Origin: an uncultured bacterium
Lineage (GTDB): Bacteria; Verrucomicrobiota; Lentisphaeria; Victivallales; Victivallaceae
DNA: 64,000 nt
Assembly: GCA_900551245.1 (NCBI GenBank)
Contig: URVC01000018.1
Span: forward strand, 1-64,000
Direction: 5' to 3'
In this document: piece after piece, positions 25,338-35,163 of the stretch
How positions within the stretch are numbered: position 1 is the stretch's first letter
How the letters are laid out: every line of letters begins with the position of its first letter
Notes under the pieces: model-generated
Database searches by the model: none
Seen by the model: only the letters and a program-made list of their open reading frames with translations
Told to the model about the DNA's origin: nothing
Made by a program: the position numbers and the translations under genes

Positions 25338-27065
25338 TTACCGGGTGCTCCGGGTGCTTCTGGCGGCGGCGGGAGAGTCCTGCGGCGAATCCCAGACGCA
25401 TTCGCCCACGACGATCAGTTCGGCGCTGCGGACTGAGGTGGATTCGGTCGAGAAAAGGTAGCCGAGATAGGGCACGTCCATGAGCCAGGGAATTCCGGTG
25501 CGGGATTTGACCTGTTCCTGCTTGCGCAGTCCGCCGATGACGAACCGGTCTTTGCCGTGCGGCAGGCTCACCTCCTGGGTGACGGTGTTGCCGTTGGAGA
25601 TGCGCGGTTTCCCGTTCGATTCGAAGCCGATCAGACTGGAGTTCGAGAGCGTCACGCTGAACCGGGTCTCGTCGAGGTTGACCGAGGCGTTGTTGACCGT
25701 CATCGTGAAGCCGAATCCGGCGAATGCGGTGGTGACCTGCTGCTCCCCCTTGCCGATGGCGAGGTCGGCACTCTCCCTGCCGGGCCGGTCGATCGAGCGG
25801 TCGAACCAGGCGGCGATCGACGAGAGTAGTTCGTAGGGGCCGACGCCGGTGTCGGGGAAGGGGTTTCCTGTGGAAGGATCGACGGTGGTGCCCGGTTCGA
25901 TGGCGCCGTTCACCGGCTGCGAGGTGTCCGAGTAGAAGATCTGGGTGGTGCGGCTGAGCTGCGCCGGGGTGTTGTTGCGCACGCACAGCTCACCGGTGTG
26001 GAGCACCTTCGCCTTCCCCCGGCTTGCGAGGAAGTCGAGGTAGCGGGTGTTCCACTTCGGGTTGAAGTTGTAGAAGCTGGTCCGTTCGGAACCGTCGGCC
26101 CGGTTCAGTCCGCCGTTGTAGACCGCCGCCCAGTTGTTGCGGTAGCGGCCGCCGACGGAGAAGAGGTCGGCGCCTTCGTTGTTCTTCCACGACTGGAAGT
26201 CGATGCCCATGCGTTCGTCGTTCTCGCTGTAGAGCTCGTAGACCCGGATGCGGAGCCGGACCTGCGGAATCGGCACGTCGTAGAGCGCGAGCATTCTGGC
26301 GATGTTGTCGCAGGAGTAGTTCGAGACGTCGAAGATCAGCCAGTTGAGATCGGGATCGATGGCGACAACATCCTGCCCCTGCCAGAGTTCGGTCACGTCG
26401 GAGATGTTCATGCCCATGTTCTGGATCAGCGGCAGCAGGTTCTGCGCCGGAACGAATTTCGGCAGGTAGAAGAACATCTGCGAGCCGTAGTTGATCGCGC
26501 CGAGCTCCGGGTTGTCGAGCATCGCGACGATCGAATCGATCCCCATGCCGTTCTCCTGGTCTTCGAACCGGTAATCCTCGGCGCTGACGAACAGGAGTCC
26601 GGTTCCGTCGGCGTACTTCAGGCACTCCACTGCGGTGTTGCTGCCGAGCTGGAGCTGCGGATTGTAGCCCGGCTGGGCGTTCGCCGGAGTGGCGAGTTCG
26701 GGGGAGCTCACCGTCGCGGTGAGCGGCGCCGTCGTGGTGTTGCCGGGGTAGTTCTGCTGCAGACTGGTGTTGCCGACCCGTTTGGACTGCACCATCTGGC
26801 GCAGGTAGTCGCGGAATTCATAGGGGTCGACGTGGCGGAGCACGTAGGTTTTGGTGATGACCCGCGGGTCGGCGTTGTCGCGGACGAAGTGGACTTCCCG
26901 GGTGTCCTCCTTCACCTTGACGAGCAGTTGCGCCTCGACCCGGGTGCTGTCGTAGCCGCCGGTGTTGTTGAAGTTCGAATCGCGGGGCACGCCGGGGATT
27001 TCGGCGCCGCGGAGGAGTGCGGGCACCGCGAGAAGGAGAAAGAGGAATCGCTTGTTCTGTCGCAT
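25338..27065 (-). CDS. Secretin-like outer-membrane protein (type IV pilus/T2SS GspD-PilQ family)
   Basis: Protein of 575 residues with an N-terminal signal peptide (about 1-20). N-domains (about 60-290) include KTYVLRHVDPYEFRDYLRQM and repeated beta-alpha units. The C-terminal secretin segment contains FVIGGLRKQEQVKSRTGIP and DVPYLGYLFST, the VPxLGxLF signature. The pattern is reminiscent of the Amuc_1098-type pilus secretin of Akkermansia. It is preceded by 12 bp by a second secretin-like gene, and no other pilus or type II genes are nearby. A GGGAGG ribosome binding site supports the start. It probably forms an outer-membrane gate for pseudopilus-linked export. Confidence 0.78.
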   Translation of the reverse strand: MRQNKRFLFLLLAVPALLRGAEIPGVPRDSNFNNTGGYDSTRVEAQLLVKVKEDTREVHFVRDNADPRVITKTYVLRHVDPYEFRDYLRQMVQSKRVGNTSLQQNYPGNTTTAPLTATVSSPELATPANAQPGYNPQLQLGSNTAVECLKYADGTGLLFVSAEDYRFEDQENGMGIDSIVAMLDNPELGAINYGSQMFFYLPKFVPAQNLLPLIQNMGMNISDVTELWQGQDVVAIDPDLNWLIFDVSNYSCDNIARMLALYDVPIPQVRLRIRVYELYSENDERMGIDFQSWKNNEGADLFSVGGRYRNNWAAVYNGGLNRADGSERTSFYNFNPKWNTRYLDFLASRGKAKVLHTGELCVRNNTPAQLSRTTQIFYSDTSQPVNGAIEPGTTVDPSTGNPFPDTGVGPYELLSSIAAWFDRSIDRPGRESADLAIGKGEQQVTTAFAGFGFTMTVNNASVNLDETRFSVTLSNSSLIGFESNGKPRISNGNTVTQEVSLPHGKDRFVIGGLRKQEQVKSRTGIPWLMDVPYLGYLFSTESTSVRSAELIVVGECVWDSPQDSPAAARSTRSTR

Positions 27066-27077
27066 GATGCCGCCTCC

Positions 27078-28520
27078 CTATTTGAGTTGAATGAGTTCGC
27101 CTGCCGCGCCGTCGGCGGGAGCGGGTTTGGCGGTGTCGAGCATTTCCGCAGTGACCGCGAGGTAGAAGCGGCTCTTCTCGAGACTGGTGGTCGTGGTGCT
27201 GAAGAGGTACTTCAGAATCGGAATCTCCATCAGAAACGGCATGCCGATGGTCTGTTCGACCTCCTGTTCGAGGTTCCATTCGGCGAGGATGGTCTCCCGG
27301 CCCAGTTCGATCAGGGTGTTGCCGGTGACCTGGCTGGTCTCGACCAGTTCCGAACCGACGTTGTTGCGTTCGACGATGTCGGCGGCCTGAATGTCGTAGC
27401 CGAAGAAGACGGTGCCCGGGTATTTCGTGTAGGCGCCCGGCTGGTAGGGGTTGATGGAGAACTCTTCGCTCGCCGGGTAGCCCTCCTGCGGCACGCCGTA
27501 ATGGAGGTTGACGATCGGCTGGAGGAGTTTCAGATAGAGCTGGTTGAGGCCGGTGGTCTCCCCGAGAAGTCCGGTGGTGACACTGGTTTTGTCGTTGTCG
27601 GATTTGGCGATGTTCTGGAACTGCGGGTTGAAGTAGAGTTCAGCGGACGGGGTGTTGTTGCAGACGGTGAGGGTGGCGCGGTTCCGGATCTCGGCGTTCC
27701 CGCTCTGCTGAAGCAGCCGGATGAAGCTCGCGTCGAACTGCGGCGCGAAGAGAAATCCGCCCAGCGGACCGGAGAAGGCCTGCAATGCGGCGGTTCCGCC
27801 CGACGAGACGCCGGAGGCGTCCCAGGCGACGGAGAAGAGGTTCAATCCGGGACCGTTTTTCCAGGCGAGATATTCGATGCCGAGGTCGCGCAGGGTGCTT
27901 TCGCGCAGTTCGTACAACGTGAAGTGGAAGGTGATCTGCGGAGCGGGTCGGTCGATCCAGCTCAAAAACTCGTAGACGTACTGGGTGTTGGAGCTGTTGT
28001 CCTTCCAGTAGATCTGGTTGGAGTTGGCGTCCCAGGCGTAGACCGAACCGGCGGGACCCTCGCCGATGATGGAGTTGACCAGCACGTTGAGCATGTTCTG
28101 ACCGGAACGGAACTTCGGCCGGTAGACCGCCCGGGTGATGCCGGTGCCGCGGATGACGTCGGCCGGAGTTCTGCCGTCGACCTTGATGTCGCGGTCGATT
28201 TTGCGGATGAAGTCATCCACATAGGGCATCATTTTGACCGGGCAGGTGACGGTGAGCAGCTGGGTGTTGTCAGCTCCGTACTCGATGCAGTTGACGCTGG
28301 AGTTCATGTTGTACCGTTTGACGATACCGAGCAGGAACGGGGTGACGTCGTTGGACTGGACATACTTGAGCTGGTAGACCTTCGAAACCATGCGGTCCTG
28401 CGCGTCGTCCTGGATGAACCGCAGTTTCTGGACACCCGGATTCTCACCGGGGGCGTTCTGTGCTGTTGCGACAGTGCACAGCAGCAGCCCGAGGGCGAGC
28501 GCTGTTGTTTTTCTGGACAT
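27078..28520 (-). CDS. Second secretin-like outer-membrane protein
   Basis: Protein of 480 residues, first of the two-gene pair. It has a signal peptide (about 1-20, cut after TVATA). N-terminal segments such as KVYQLKYVQSNDVTPFLLGIVKRY and DDFIRKIDRD resemble secretin N1/N2 domains. The C-terminal TIGMPFLMEIPILKYLFSTT is a degenerate version of the secretin signature. The start is the ATG behind GGGGAGGAA; an upstream in-frame ATG at 28550 lacks a ribosome binding site. It may form a mixed ring or an accessory ring with the following gene product, or act as an assembly partner; this is inference. Confidence 0.72.
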   Translation of the reverse strand: MSRKTTALALGLLLCTVATAQNAPGENPGVQKLRFIQDDAQDRMVSKVYQLKYVQSNDVTPFLLGIVKRYNMNSSVNCIEYGADNTQLLTVTCPVKMMPYVDDFIRKIDRDIKVDGRTPADVIRGTGITRAVYRPKFRSGQNMLNVLVNSIIGEGPAGSVYAWDANSNQIYWKDNSSNTQYVYEFLSWIDRPAPQITFHFTLYELRESTLRDLGIEYLAWKNGPGLNLFSVAWDASGVSSGGTAALQAFSGPLGGFLFAPQFDASFIRLLQQSGNAEIRNRATLTVCNNTPSAELYFNPQFQNIAKSDNDKTSVTTGLLGETTGLNQLYLKLLQPIVNLHYGVPQEGYPASEEFSINPYQPGAYTKYPGTVFFGYDIQAADIVERNNVGSELVETSQVTGNTLIELGRETILAEWNLEQEVEQTIGMPFLMEIPILKYLFSTTTTSLEKSRFYLAVTAEMLDTAKPAPADGAAGELIQLK

Positions 28521-29012
28521 ATTGCATTCCTCCCCTGCGAATGTTTTCACTCCAGCGTTTTGCCGGAGAAAATTCCGTACGGATCCTCCGGGCGGACCAG
28601 CCCGGATCTATGTTATGTCCAAAAAACCGGCGTGCCGCCGGAACAGCCACACTTCGCGGCGGGGCGATTTCCAGGCACAATTCAGGAATCGTGCACACAT
28701 CGGGGCCGGAGGGGCTCTGCAATTTCTCTCTCTTCTTCAATATTACTCCGGTTGTGAAGTTTGTCAACCCGGATGAGAGAAGATTTTCACAAAAGTTGCG
28801 GAATTTCGGATTCAGCCCCCGTGCAATTCCCTGCGGCATCGCCGGATGTGAATGGAATGAAGAAAAAGAAGCATGGACGGGTCAAGTCCGTTGAGAGGCG
28901 CATTTTTATTTTAATGGCAGAAAATTTTCTTTTTTTTCTCATGGGATCTTGACATTTTACATGTTTTGCTTCATAATATGATAAAGCGATTAATCTAATG
29001 TGGAGATAAGTC
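28521..29012. other. Divergent intergenic region between the secretin pair and a LacI regulator
   Basis: About 490 bp without a credible gene; frames on both strands lack ribosome binding sites and motifs. The right half is AT-rich and carries the regulator promoter (28949-28977). The left half should hold the promoter of the secretin pair, but none stands out clearly. No repeat is seen. Confidence 0.5.
28949..28977 (+). promoter_or_regulatory. Promoter of the LacI regulator/prepilin/glycosidase cassette 1
   Basis: Consensus -35 TTGACA (28949-28954), 17-bp spacer and -10-like CATAAT (28972-28977), 36 bp before the GTG start codon. It is the best sigma-70-type promoter in this gap. Confidence 0.65.
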
Positions 29013-30026
29013 GTGGTAAGACTGATTGACATTGCGCAACGGGCAGGGGTTTCGCAGGGAACCGTTTCGGCGGTATTGAGCGGCCGTGGGCGCAACATTC
29101 GCGTCTCGAAGGAGAAGGCCGAGAAGATCCGGTCCATCGCCCGGGAGATGAATTACATCCCGAACTTCTCCGCCAAGATGCTGAGCGGGCAGTCGTCGCA
29201 CACTCTCGGCGTGTTGATCGACAGCGAAGATGTCGCGGTGCGGTTCGAACAGCTGGCCGCCATCGACCGGGCGGCGGAGCGGCATGGATACCGGCTGTTG
29301 ATCGCCGAAACGCATGCCAATGCAGAAAAGCAGCTGCTCAACTACCGCACGTTGCTGCAGTACGGGGTGGATGGGGTCATCTGCCACGCCAACTGTGTGC
29401 ACGAATCCCTGCGACATGAGAAGAATGTAGTTCTCTACGGAGCGGAAGAGTTTGAGGGAATTCCATCCGTTTATTACGACATCGAGGCCGGTTATCGTGA
29501 GGCGCTGGACCACTTCAGGCAGGAGGGGCGGGTTCGTCCGGCGCTGGCATTCTTTGGTGCGACTTGCCACGATTCCATCCGGGCCCGTTATCGGGCGTTT
29601 CGGAATCTGGAGCCGGAGTTCTCCGGCGGACTCCATGTGATGGAGAAAAAAGGCGATACTGCAGCGATGGATCTTCGCTCGGCCGTGGAGCAATTGACGT
29701 CGCAACAGATTTTGCCGCGGAAAATCGATGCTGTGATTCTTCAAAATGACCTATTGGCACTCGCTCTGCTGTTCGAGTTGCAGCGACGGGGAATCCAGGT
29801 GCCGGAAGATGTTTCCATCGTCGGGCAGGACAATGCAGCTTTTTGCTGCTGCACCAGGCCGGCTCTTTCGACGATCGACTCCAATCTGGATGGATTGGGC
29901 AACGCGGTAATGGAATTGATGCTTGAGCGGCTGGAGCATCCGGAGCGTCCAATCCGTTCAATCGGCGTTCCCACCTGGCTGGTACAACGGGAAACCACCC
30001 TTGCAAGCAAAAATAAGGAGAGGTGA
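29013..30026 (+). CDS. LacI-family transcriptional regulator (cassette 1)
   Basis: Protein of 337 residues. The N-terminal helix-turn-helix is VRLIDIAQRAGVSQGTVSAVLSG (start about residue 2), then the hinge with NYIPNFSAKMLSG and a periplasmic-binding-protein-like sensor domain (about 62-330) with LGVLIDSED, ILQNDLLALALLFEL, IVGQDNAAF. It uses a GTG start behind GGAGAT. Its stop is one base before the ATG of the prepilin-like gene, so the two are translationally coupled. The effector is presumably a sugar released by the downstream glycosidase. Regulator placed first in the operon implies autoregulation. Confidence 0.92.
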   Translation: MVRLIDIAQRAGVSQGTVSAVLSGRGRNIRVSKEKAEKIRSIAREMNYIPNFSAKMLSGQSSHTLGVLIDSEDVAVRFEQLAAIDRAAERHGYRLLIAETHANAEKQLLNYRTLLQYGVDGVICHANCVHESLRHEKNVVLYGAEEFEGIPSVYYDIEAGYREALDHFRQEGRVRPALAFFGATCHDSIRARYRAFRNLEPEFSGGLHVMEKKGDTAAMDLRSAVEQLTSQQILPRKIDAVILQNDLLALALLFELQRRGIQVPEDVSIVGQDNAAFCCCTRPALSTIDSNLDGLGNAVMELMLERLEHPERPIRSIGVPTWLVQRETTLASKNKER

Positions 30027-30027
30027 C

Positions 30028-30747
30028 ATGCATCTGGAAACGAAATCCCGACAATTCACTCTTATCGAACTTCTTATTGTTATTGCAATCATTGCGATAC
30101 TGGCGGCGGTGCTGCTGCCGGCGCTGAATCAAGCCCGTGAGAAGGCTCATCAGTCCACCTGCCAGAGCAATCTTTATCAGATTGGTCAGGGCGACATGTT
30201 GTATCAACACGACTACGACGGCTGGATGACGTCGATCAACAACCATGCCAACAACCTCGGGGGAAAGGATCTGAAGTGGCCCCGGCAGCTGTACCCCTAT
30301 CTGCTGGCTGGAAAAAAGCCGCCGGCAACCGGGGGCGTCCAGTACCCGAGCCGGTTCGGCTGTCCGAACATGCGGTGGCTGAAGCCAGATAAAAATGGAT
30401 TTGTTTCTCTCGGAGAAAGTTATGGAAAAAATGCTCAAATTACAGAGGACGTCTGGAACGGTACGGCGTACCGCAGCATCAAGATTCACTCAGTCAAACG
30501 TCCTTCTCAGAAACTGGCATTTGCCGACGGAACCTCTTTTTCTCTGATCAATTACAAGTGCAACGCTCCTCTCTATTACTGGGCAAAACCGGATGAAGCA
30601 CAGCTGGGCGATGACATCACCTGCTACCGTCACGGCAACCGGATTGTGGCAAACGTGGCTTTCTTCGATGGACATGTTTCGGGAAAACGCTGGGAGGCGC
30701 TGTATCAGAATCAGGGAAATATACAGGGGTGCTGGCTTCTGAAATGA
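30028..30747 (+). CDS. Prepilin-like protein, DUF1559/H-X9-DG type (cassette 1)
   Basis: Protein of 239 residues. A short charged leader (MHLETKSRQ) is followed by the type IV prepilin motif FTLIELLIVIAIIAIL, with the peptidase cleavage expected before F10 and E14 at mature position 5. The hydrophobic helix continues to about residue 33. The C-terminal domain ends with RHGNRIVANVAFFDGH, a variant of the H-X9-DG motif of DUF1559 proteins. It lies one base after the LacI gene and 66 bp before the large glycosidase. It is probably an exported, membrane- or pseudopilus-anchored protein; direct function is unknown. Confidence 0.88.
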   Translation: MHLETKSRQFTLIELLIVIAIIAILAAVLLPALNQAREKAHQSTCQSNLYQIGQGDMLYQHDYDGWMTSINNHANNLGGKDLKWPRQLYPYLLAGKKPPATGGVQYPSRFGCPNMRWLKPDKNGFVSLGESYGKNAQITEDVWNGTAYRSIKIHSVKRPSQKLAFADGTSFSLINYKCNAPLYYWAKPDEAQLGDDITCYRHGNRIVANVAFFDGHVSGKRWEALYQNQGNIQGCWLLK

Positions 30748-30813
30748 AGGCCGCATGATATTTCTCATGGAACATTGTTTTCTCTTCAAATTTCGGAAAG
30801 GGTTTTGTTTTTC

Positions 30814-33800
30814 ATGAAATTATTCTCTCTCATTTGTTGTGGATGCTGTATTTTTTGCACCATTTTCTCCATTTCAGCGGAGGACCCGGTCCGGCTGGAC
30901 TCCGCCGGAAGGCTGGCGGTGACCGATGAACTCCTGTTCAGCGGCGACTACTGGAACGGCAAACTCAGACGAAACTACACGCAGGGAAAGTCAAAAGAGT
31001 GGAAGATAGACGCGTTACAGAGTGACAAAAAGACGAATACCACAACTTACCGGGGGGTACTTTCTCTTCCCGACCGGACCGTTTCGCCGTTCGCCGGGAA
31101 ATTGCGCAAAACCGGTGGCGGAACCAGTGAGTTCGAGTTGGAAGTCAAAAATACGAAAGAGAGTTTCACCTTCCGCACGGAGCTCCCGGCAAAACTCTTC
31201 ACCGGCCGTACCTTGCTCATCGACGGGAAGGAGTTTCAGCTCCCGCGGGAAAAGGGAAAGGTCGGCATCTTTTCCGGCAGGGCCCGCCGTCTGGAGATCC
31301 CCTGCGGCGACGGCACCGTCGAGCTGGAGTGCGACCGGGAAATCGGCATTCTCATACAGGATTACCGGCCCCGGCCGAACTCCTACAGCTTGATGCTGGC
31401 GATTCCTGCCGCCGACGGCGGCAGGAAATTGCAGCTTTACCTGCATTATCGGCCCTATTCCTCCGCTCCACTCGACCTGCGGAACGCCGCCAATATGGGA
31501 TTCACCGACACCGTCGCCTCCGACGGAAAAGGCGGCTGGACCGACCAGGGGCCGGAGAACGATCTGCGGATGATTCCGCTCGGGAAACAGCGCTGGCGCG
31601 GCACCGATTTCGAGATCATTGACCCGGCGAAAAACAACGAAAAATCCTGCATCGTTCTGGCCGGTCCCGCCCGCCACTACATGCCGGAGAAGGCGGCGGT
31701 GGAGGTGAAGACGAAGGTGGAGGGGCGCTGGCTCTTCCTGCTGCACGCCACCGCGTGGGGCTCCTCCCGGCCGGAACTCGGCACGGTAACGCTGACCTAT
31801 CAGGATGGGACGCAGAAGAAGATTCCGGTGAAATCCGGCGTCGACGTCGGCAACTGGTGGAGCCCGTCGCCGCGCGGCAACGGCGAGGTGGTCTGGACCG
31901 GCGAGAACCGCAGTTCGTTCGTCGGACTCTACCGCAGCAGCTACCCGATTGAGGCGAAGCCGATCCGGCACGTGGAGTTCCGGTCCGCCGGAAACGCCGT
32001 CTGGATGATCGTCGCCGCCTCGGTCGGCGAAAAACGGCCGCCCCGCAACATGTCGGCGCCCTATTATATCGTTGCGGGGAAGGATTGGAACCCGATCCAT
32101 TTCAATCGCGATGTGAATCCCGGTTCGGTGCTGGATTTCTCCTGGCGGCTGGATGCTCCCGCCGGGAAATACGGTCCGGTGGTGGTGCGCAACGGACGGT
32201 TTGAATTCCGCGACCGCCCGGGGGTGGCGCTCCGGTTCTACGGCACCAACCTCTGCTCGGCCGGTCCGTTTGTCGATCGGAAGTGGGCGGAACGGCTGGC
32301 CGACCGCATGGCGCAGTACGGCTTCAACATCTTCCGGCTCCACCACCACGACGGCGGTCTCGGGCGCAAAAGCCCCACCTATGAACTCGATCCATTCAAA
32401 GTCGATCAGGTCGACTATCTGGTCTACTGCCTGAAACAGCGGGGAATCTACCTCACCACCGATCTGTATATTTCACGGCGGCTCCCGGCGGGAGAGATCC
32501 CGGAATATCCTGGGAAACTCACCGACATCACCGCCTACAAGGCGCTCTTCTGGGTGCTCGATTCGGTCTATGAGAACTGGAAGGCCCATGCCCGCAATTA
32601 CCTCACCCACGTCAACCCCTACACGAAACTGGCGATCAAGGACGATCCGGTGCTGGTTTCGATCAATCTGGTCAACGAGGGAAACATCAAATCCTGCTGG
32701 AGCGCCAACGCTTTCACCCGCAAACTCTACAACGAGCGGTTCGAAGAGTGGCGCCGTGCCCGGAACCTCTCCGACGGCGGCAATCCGGGCGAACGCAATC
32801 GGCAGTTTGAACGGTTTCTCACGGAGACCTATGAGAAACGGTATGCGCAGATGGTGAAGTTCGTTCGGTCTCTGGGGGTTCGTTGTCCACTTTCCGACCA
32901 GAACATGGGAGCGACGCCGAAACTCTCGCTTATGCGCCGGGATTACGACTACGTGGATACCCACGGCTACTCGAGCCATCCGCGGTTTGCCGGCCGTTCG
33001 TGGCAGCTGCCGTCGCTGGTGACCCAGAAGTCCGCCATCGCCGGTCAGTTTGCGGTGCCGTGGCATCTTGCCAGCAGTCGTCTGTTCGGCAAGCCGTTCA
33101 CGGTAACGGAGTTCGACTATGCCAAACCGAACCGTTTCCGGGCGGAAGGACCGGCGCTGATCGGCGCTTATGCCGGACTTCAGGGGTGGGATATGCTCGT
33201 GCAGTTCGCCTATTCGCACGGTACGGAAAACTACCAGAAAGAGGGGCGCACCCGCAACCACTTCGACCTCTCCACCGACCTGGTGAAAAGCCTGGCGCAG
33301 CGGATCGGCGTGGCGCTCTTCTCCCCGGCGGGAATCCAGCCTGCGACAAAGGGATTTGCCGCGCTGCTTGCTGCCGATGGAAAGATTCCGTTTGACACGA
33401 ATTACAATGTGGAGCTCTCACAGCTCGGGCAGATCGCCCGGGTCGGCACGCTGGTGGTGCCGCCGGGCACTCTTGCGGCATTGCCGGAGGATGTGGCGGC
33501 GGTGATTGACATCGGCACGGCGTTTCCGCGCGGTGCGGCGGGGAAGCTGCCGGTGTTCAACGCGGCTCCCGGCCGGAAGACGCTGATTCAGGAGTTGATC
33601 GATGCCGGATATCTGGAGAAGGGGTGTTACGACGCGGCGTCGGGATTCTACCGCAGTCTCGGCGGCGCGATTGAACTGAACCGGTCGAAGCAGACCTTCC
33701 GGGCGCTTTCCGACGCCTGTGAGGTGCTGATTCTCCCGGCGGGGAGGAAGATGAGCGGAAGTTTCCTCGCTGTCGACAACAAAGTGGGGCGGGCCGTGAT

Positions 33801-34155
33801 CGCGGCCATCTCCGCCGACGGGAAGAAACTCCGCGACTCCGATCGGATTCTTCTGCTGCATCTCACCGATACGCAGGCGACCAAGGCGAAGTTCGCCTCC
33901 CCCGAAATGGAACAGCTCGACGGCTGGGGAACGACACCGTTTCTCGCGGCCCGCGGCGAAGCGGTACTGACGCTCGCTCCCGCTGACGGGCGCAACTATC
34001 GGGTCTACGCGGTGGACACCGCCGGGAAACGGCTGGGCGAAGTGAAGACGCTCCGGGCGAAGGACGGAAAACTTACGTTGCCGCTCCGGGTGTTCCAGCC
34101 CTTTGGAACCGTGCTCGCCTATGAACTCGAAGCGGTTGCGTCGGGGCAGAAGTAG
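30814..34155 (+). CDS. Large secreted clan GH-A glycoside hydrolase (GH5/GH42-like)
   Basis: Protein of 1113 residues with a Cys-rich signal peptide (1-23). The N-terminal 430 residues are beta-rich, with carbohydrate-binding-like segments. A TIM-barrel catalytic domain (about 460-860) begins at FRDRPGVALRFYGTNL. Candidate catalytic glutamates are E622 in NLVNEGN (acid/base) and E766 in TVTEFDYAKP (nucleophile), the clan A pattern; HLHHHDGG-type residues line the early strands. A C-terminal beta domain closes the protein. The start was chosen at the ATG of the signal peptide, with GGAAAGGG upstream. The family cannot be fixed and the substrate is probably a plant or host glycan. Confidence 0.8.
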   Translation: MKLFSLICCGCCIFCTIFSISAEDPVRLDSAGRLAVTDELLFSGDYWNGKLRRNYTQGKSKEWKIDALQSDKKTNTTTYRGVLSLPDRTVSPFAGKLRKTGGGTSEFELEVKNTKESFTFRTELPAKLFTGRTLLIDGKEFQLPREKGKVGIFSGRARRLEIPCGDGTVELECDREIGILIQDYRPRPNSYSLMLAIPAADGGRKLQLYLHYRPYSSAPLDLRNAANMGFTDTVASDGKGGWTDQGPENDLRMIPLGKQRWRGTDFEIIDPAKNNEKSCIVLAGPARHYMPEKAAVEVKTKVEGRWLFLLHATAWGSSRPELGTVTLTYQDGTQKKIPVKSGVDVGNWWSPSPRGNGEVVWTGENRSSFVGLYRSSYPIEAKPIRHVEFRSAGNAVWMIVAASVGEKRPPRNMSAPYYIVAGKDWNPIHFNRDVNPGSVLDFSWRLDAPAGKYGPVVVRNGRFEFRDRPGVALRFYGTNLCSAGPFVDRKWAERLADRMAQYGFNIFRLHHHDGGLGRKSPTYELDPFKVDQVDYLVYCLKQRGIYLTTDLYISRRLPAGEIPEYPGKLTDITAYKALFWVLDSVYENWKAHARNYLTHVNPYTKLAIKDDPVLVSINLVNEGNIKSCWSANAFTRKLYNERFEEWRRARNLSDGGNPGERNRQFERFLTETYEKRYAQMVKFVRSLGVRCPLSDQNMGATPKLSLMRRDYDYVDTHGYSSHPRFAGRSWQLPSLVTQKSAIAGQFAVPWHLASSRLFGKPFTVTEFDYAKPNRFRAEGPALIGAYAGLQGWDMLVQFAYSHGTENYQKEGRTRNHFDLSTDLVKSLAQRIGVALFSPAGIQPATKGFAALLAADGKIPFDTNYNVELSQLGQIARVGTLVVPPGTLAALPEDVAAVIDIGTAFPRGAAGKLPVFNAAPGRKTLIQELIDAGYLEKGCYDAASGFYRSLGGAIELNRSKQTFRALSDACEVLILPAGRKMSGSFLAVDNKVGRAVIAAISADGKKLRDSDRILLLHLTDTQATKAKFASPEMEQLDGWGTTPFLAARGEAVLTLAPADGRNYRVYAVDTAGKRLGEVKTLRAKDGKLTLPLRVFQPFGTVLAYELEAVASGQK

Positions 34156-34275
34156 ACGGTGCGGAGGCAGGCGGAGTTCCCTCGGGGGGGAGATCCGCTT
34201 GCTTTTTCCCCGTCGTGTGTTAGATTATTCCTCCGGAAAAGCGAGGGATCCCGATCGATCAACAGGAGGTGGAAG

Positions 34276-35103
34276 ATGGGCCGTATCGTGGATTTTCATA
34301 TCCATTGCAACAGCAGCGATCCGGAGCAGGTGAAGCAACTGGCGGAGACCTGTGAGAAGTATGAAGTTGCCGCGGCACTGGTCGGAGGTCTGCGCTACGG
34401 GGCGACGGACTATGTGCCCAATGAACAGGTGATCCAAATCTGCCGCGAATACCCTGATCTCTTCTATCCGCTGGCGAAGATCGATCTCTGGGAGGCTCCT
34501 CCGAATCCGGACGAAGCGTCGCGTCTGGCGGAGACGGGTGTGCGGGGGTTCAAGTTCATCTATCCGTATTACGCTTACGACGACGACCGTTACATGCCAA
34601 TTTATGAGAGAATCGAGACGCTCGGACTGCCGGTTCTGTTTCACACCGGCGACTTCTGTCCGAGTCCGGTAGACGCGGTCTGGCGGCGGCCGGTACTGCG
34701 CAATATGGATCCTGTCACGCTGGATCGGATCGCGCGTTCTTTCCCGAAGCTCAACATCGTGATGGCTCATCTGGGGACCTCCCTCTGGCGGGTTCCCGCC
34801 GCGGAGCTGGTCAAGACCCATCCGAATCTCTATACGGATCTTGCCGGGCACGGAAGTTTTGCGGCACTTTCGGCGGAGGATCTGGCCGGGCTTCTCGGGC
34901 CGCGGCGGCATGTTTACGGCGTGGAACGGGCCTTCTTCCACAAGCTGGTGTTCGGTTCGGACGCCTACGTCGACAAGCCCTCGACGCTGGTCAGCGCACT
35001 GGATCATTACCGGCATCTGCTCGACCGGCTCGGCCTCCCGGCGGGACTGAGCGCGGAGATCATGGGCGGAACCGTCGGCCGCTGGCTGGGGATTCCGCTG
35101 TAG
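34276..35103 (+). CDS. Amidohydrolase family protein (amidohydrolase-2 type)
   Basis: Cytoplasmic TIM-barrel metal-dependent hydrolase of 275 residues. Metal ligands are read as VDFHIH (residues 5-10, HxH), HTGDF, VMAHLGTS and the late FGSDAYVDKP Asp. This is the pattern of the amidohydrolase-2 group, which includes decarboxylases and lactonases acting on sugar acids or aromatic acids. AACAGGAGGTGG just before the ATG is an excellent ribosome binding site. It lies between the cassette 1 glycosidase and the double-domain esterase, so a role in the same carbohydrate pathway is likely. Confidence 0.8.
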   Translation: MGRIVDFHIHCNSSDPEQVKQLAETCEKYEVAAALVGGLRYGATDYVPNEQVIQICREYPDLFYPLAKIDLWEAPPNPDEASRLAETGVRGFKFIYPYYAYDDDRYMPIYERIETLGLPVLFHTGDFCPSPVDAVWRRPVLRNMDPVTLDRIARSFPKLNIVMAHLGTSLWRVPAAELVKTHPNLYTDLAGHGSFAALSAEDLAGLLGPRRHVYGVERAFFHKLVFGSDAYVDKPSTLVSALDHYRHLLDRLGLPAGLSAEIMGGTVGRWLGIPL

Positions 35104-35163
35104 AGATGACTGGGGGCGTCGATTTCAACCGATACAATCCGAAAACATTTTTGAGGTGAAGGA

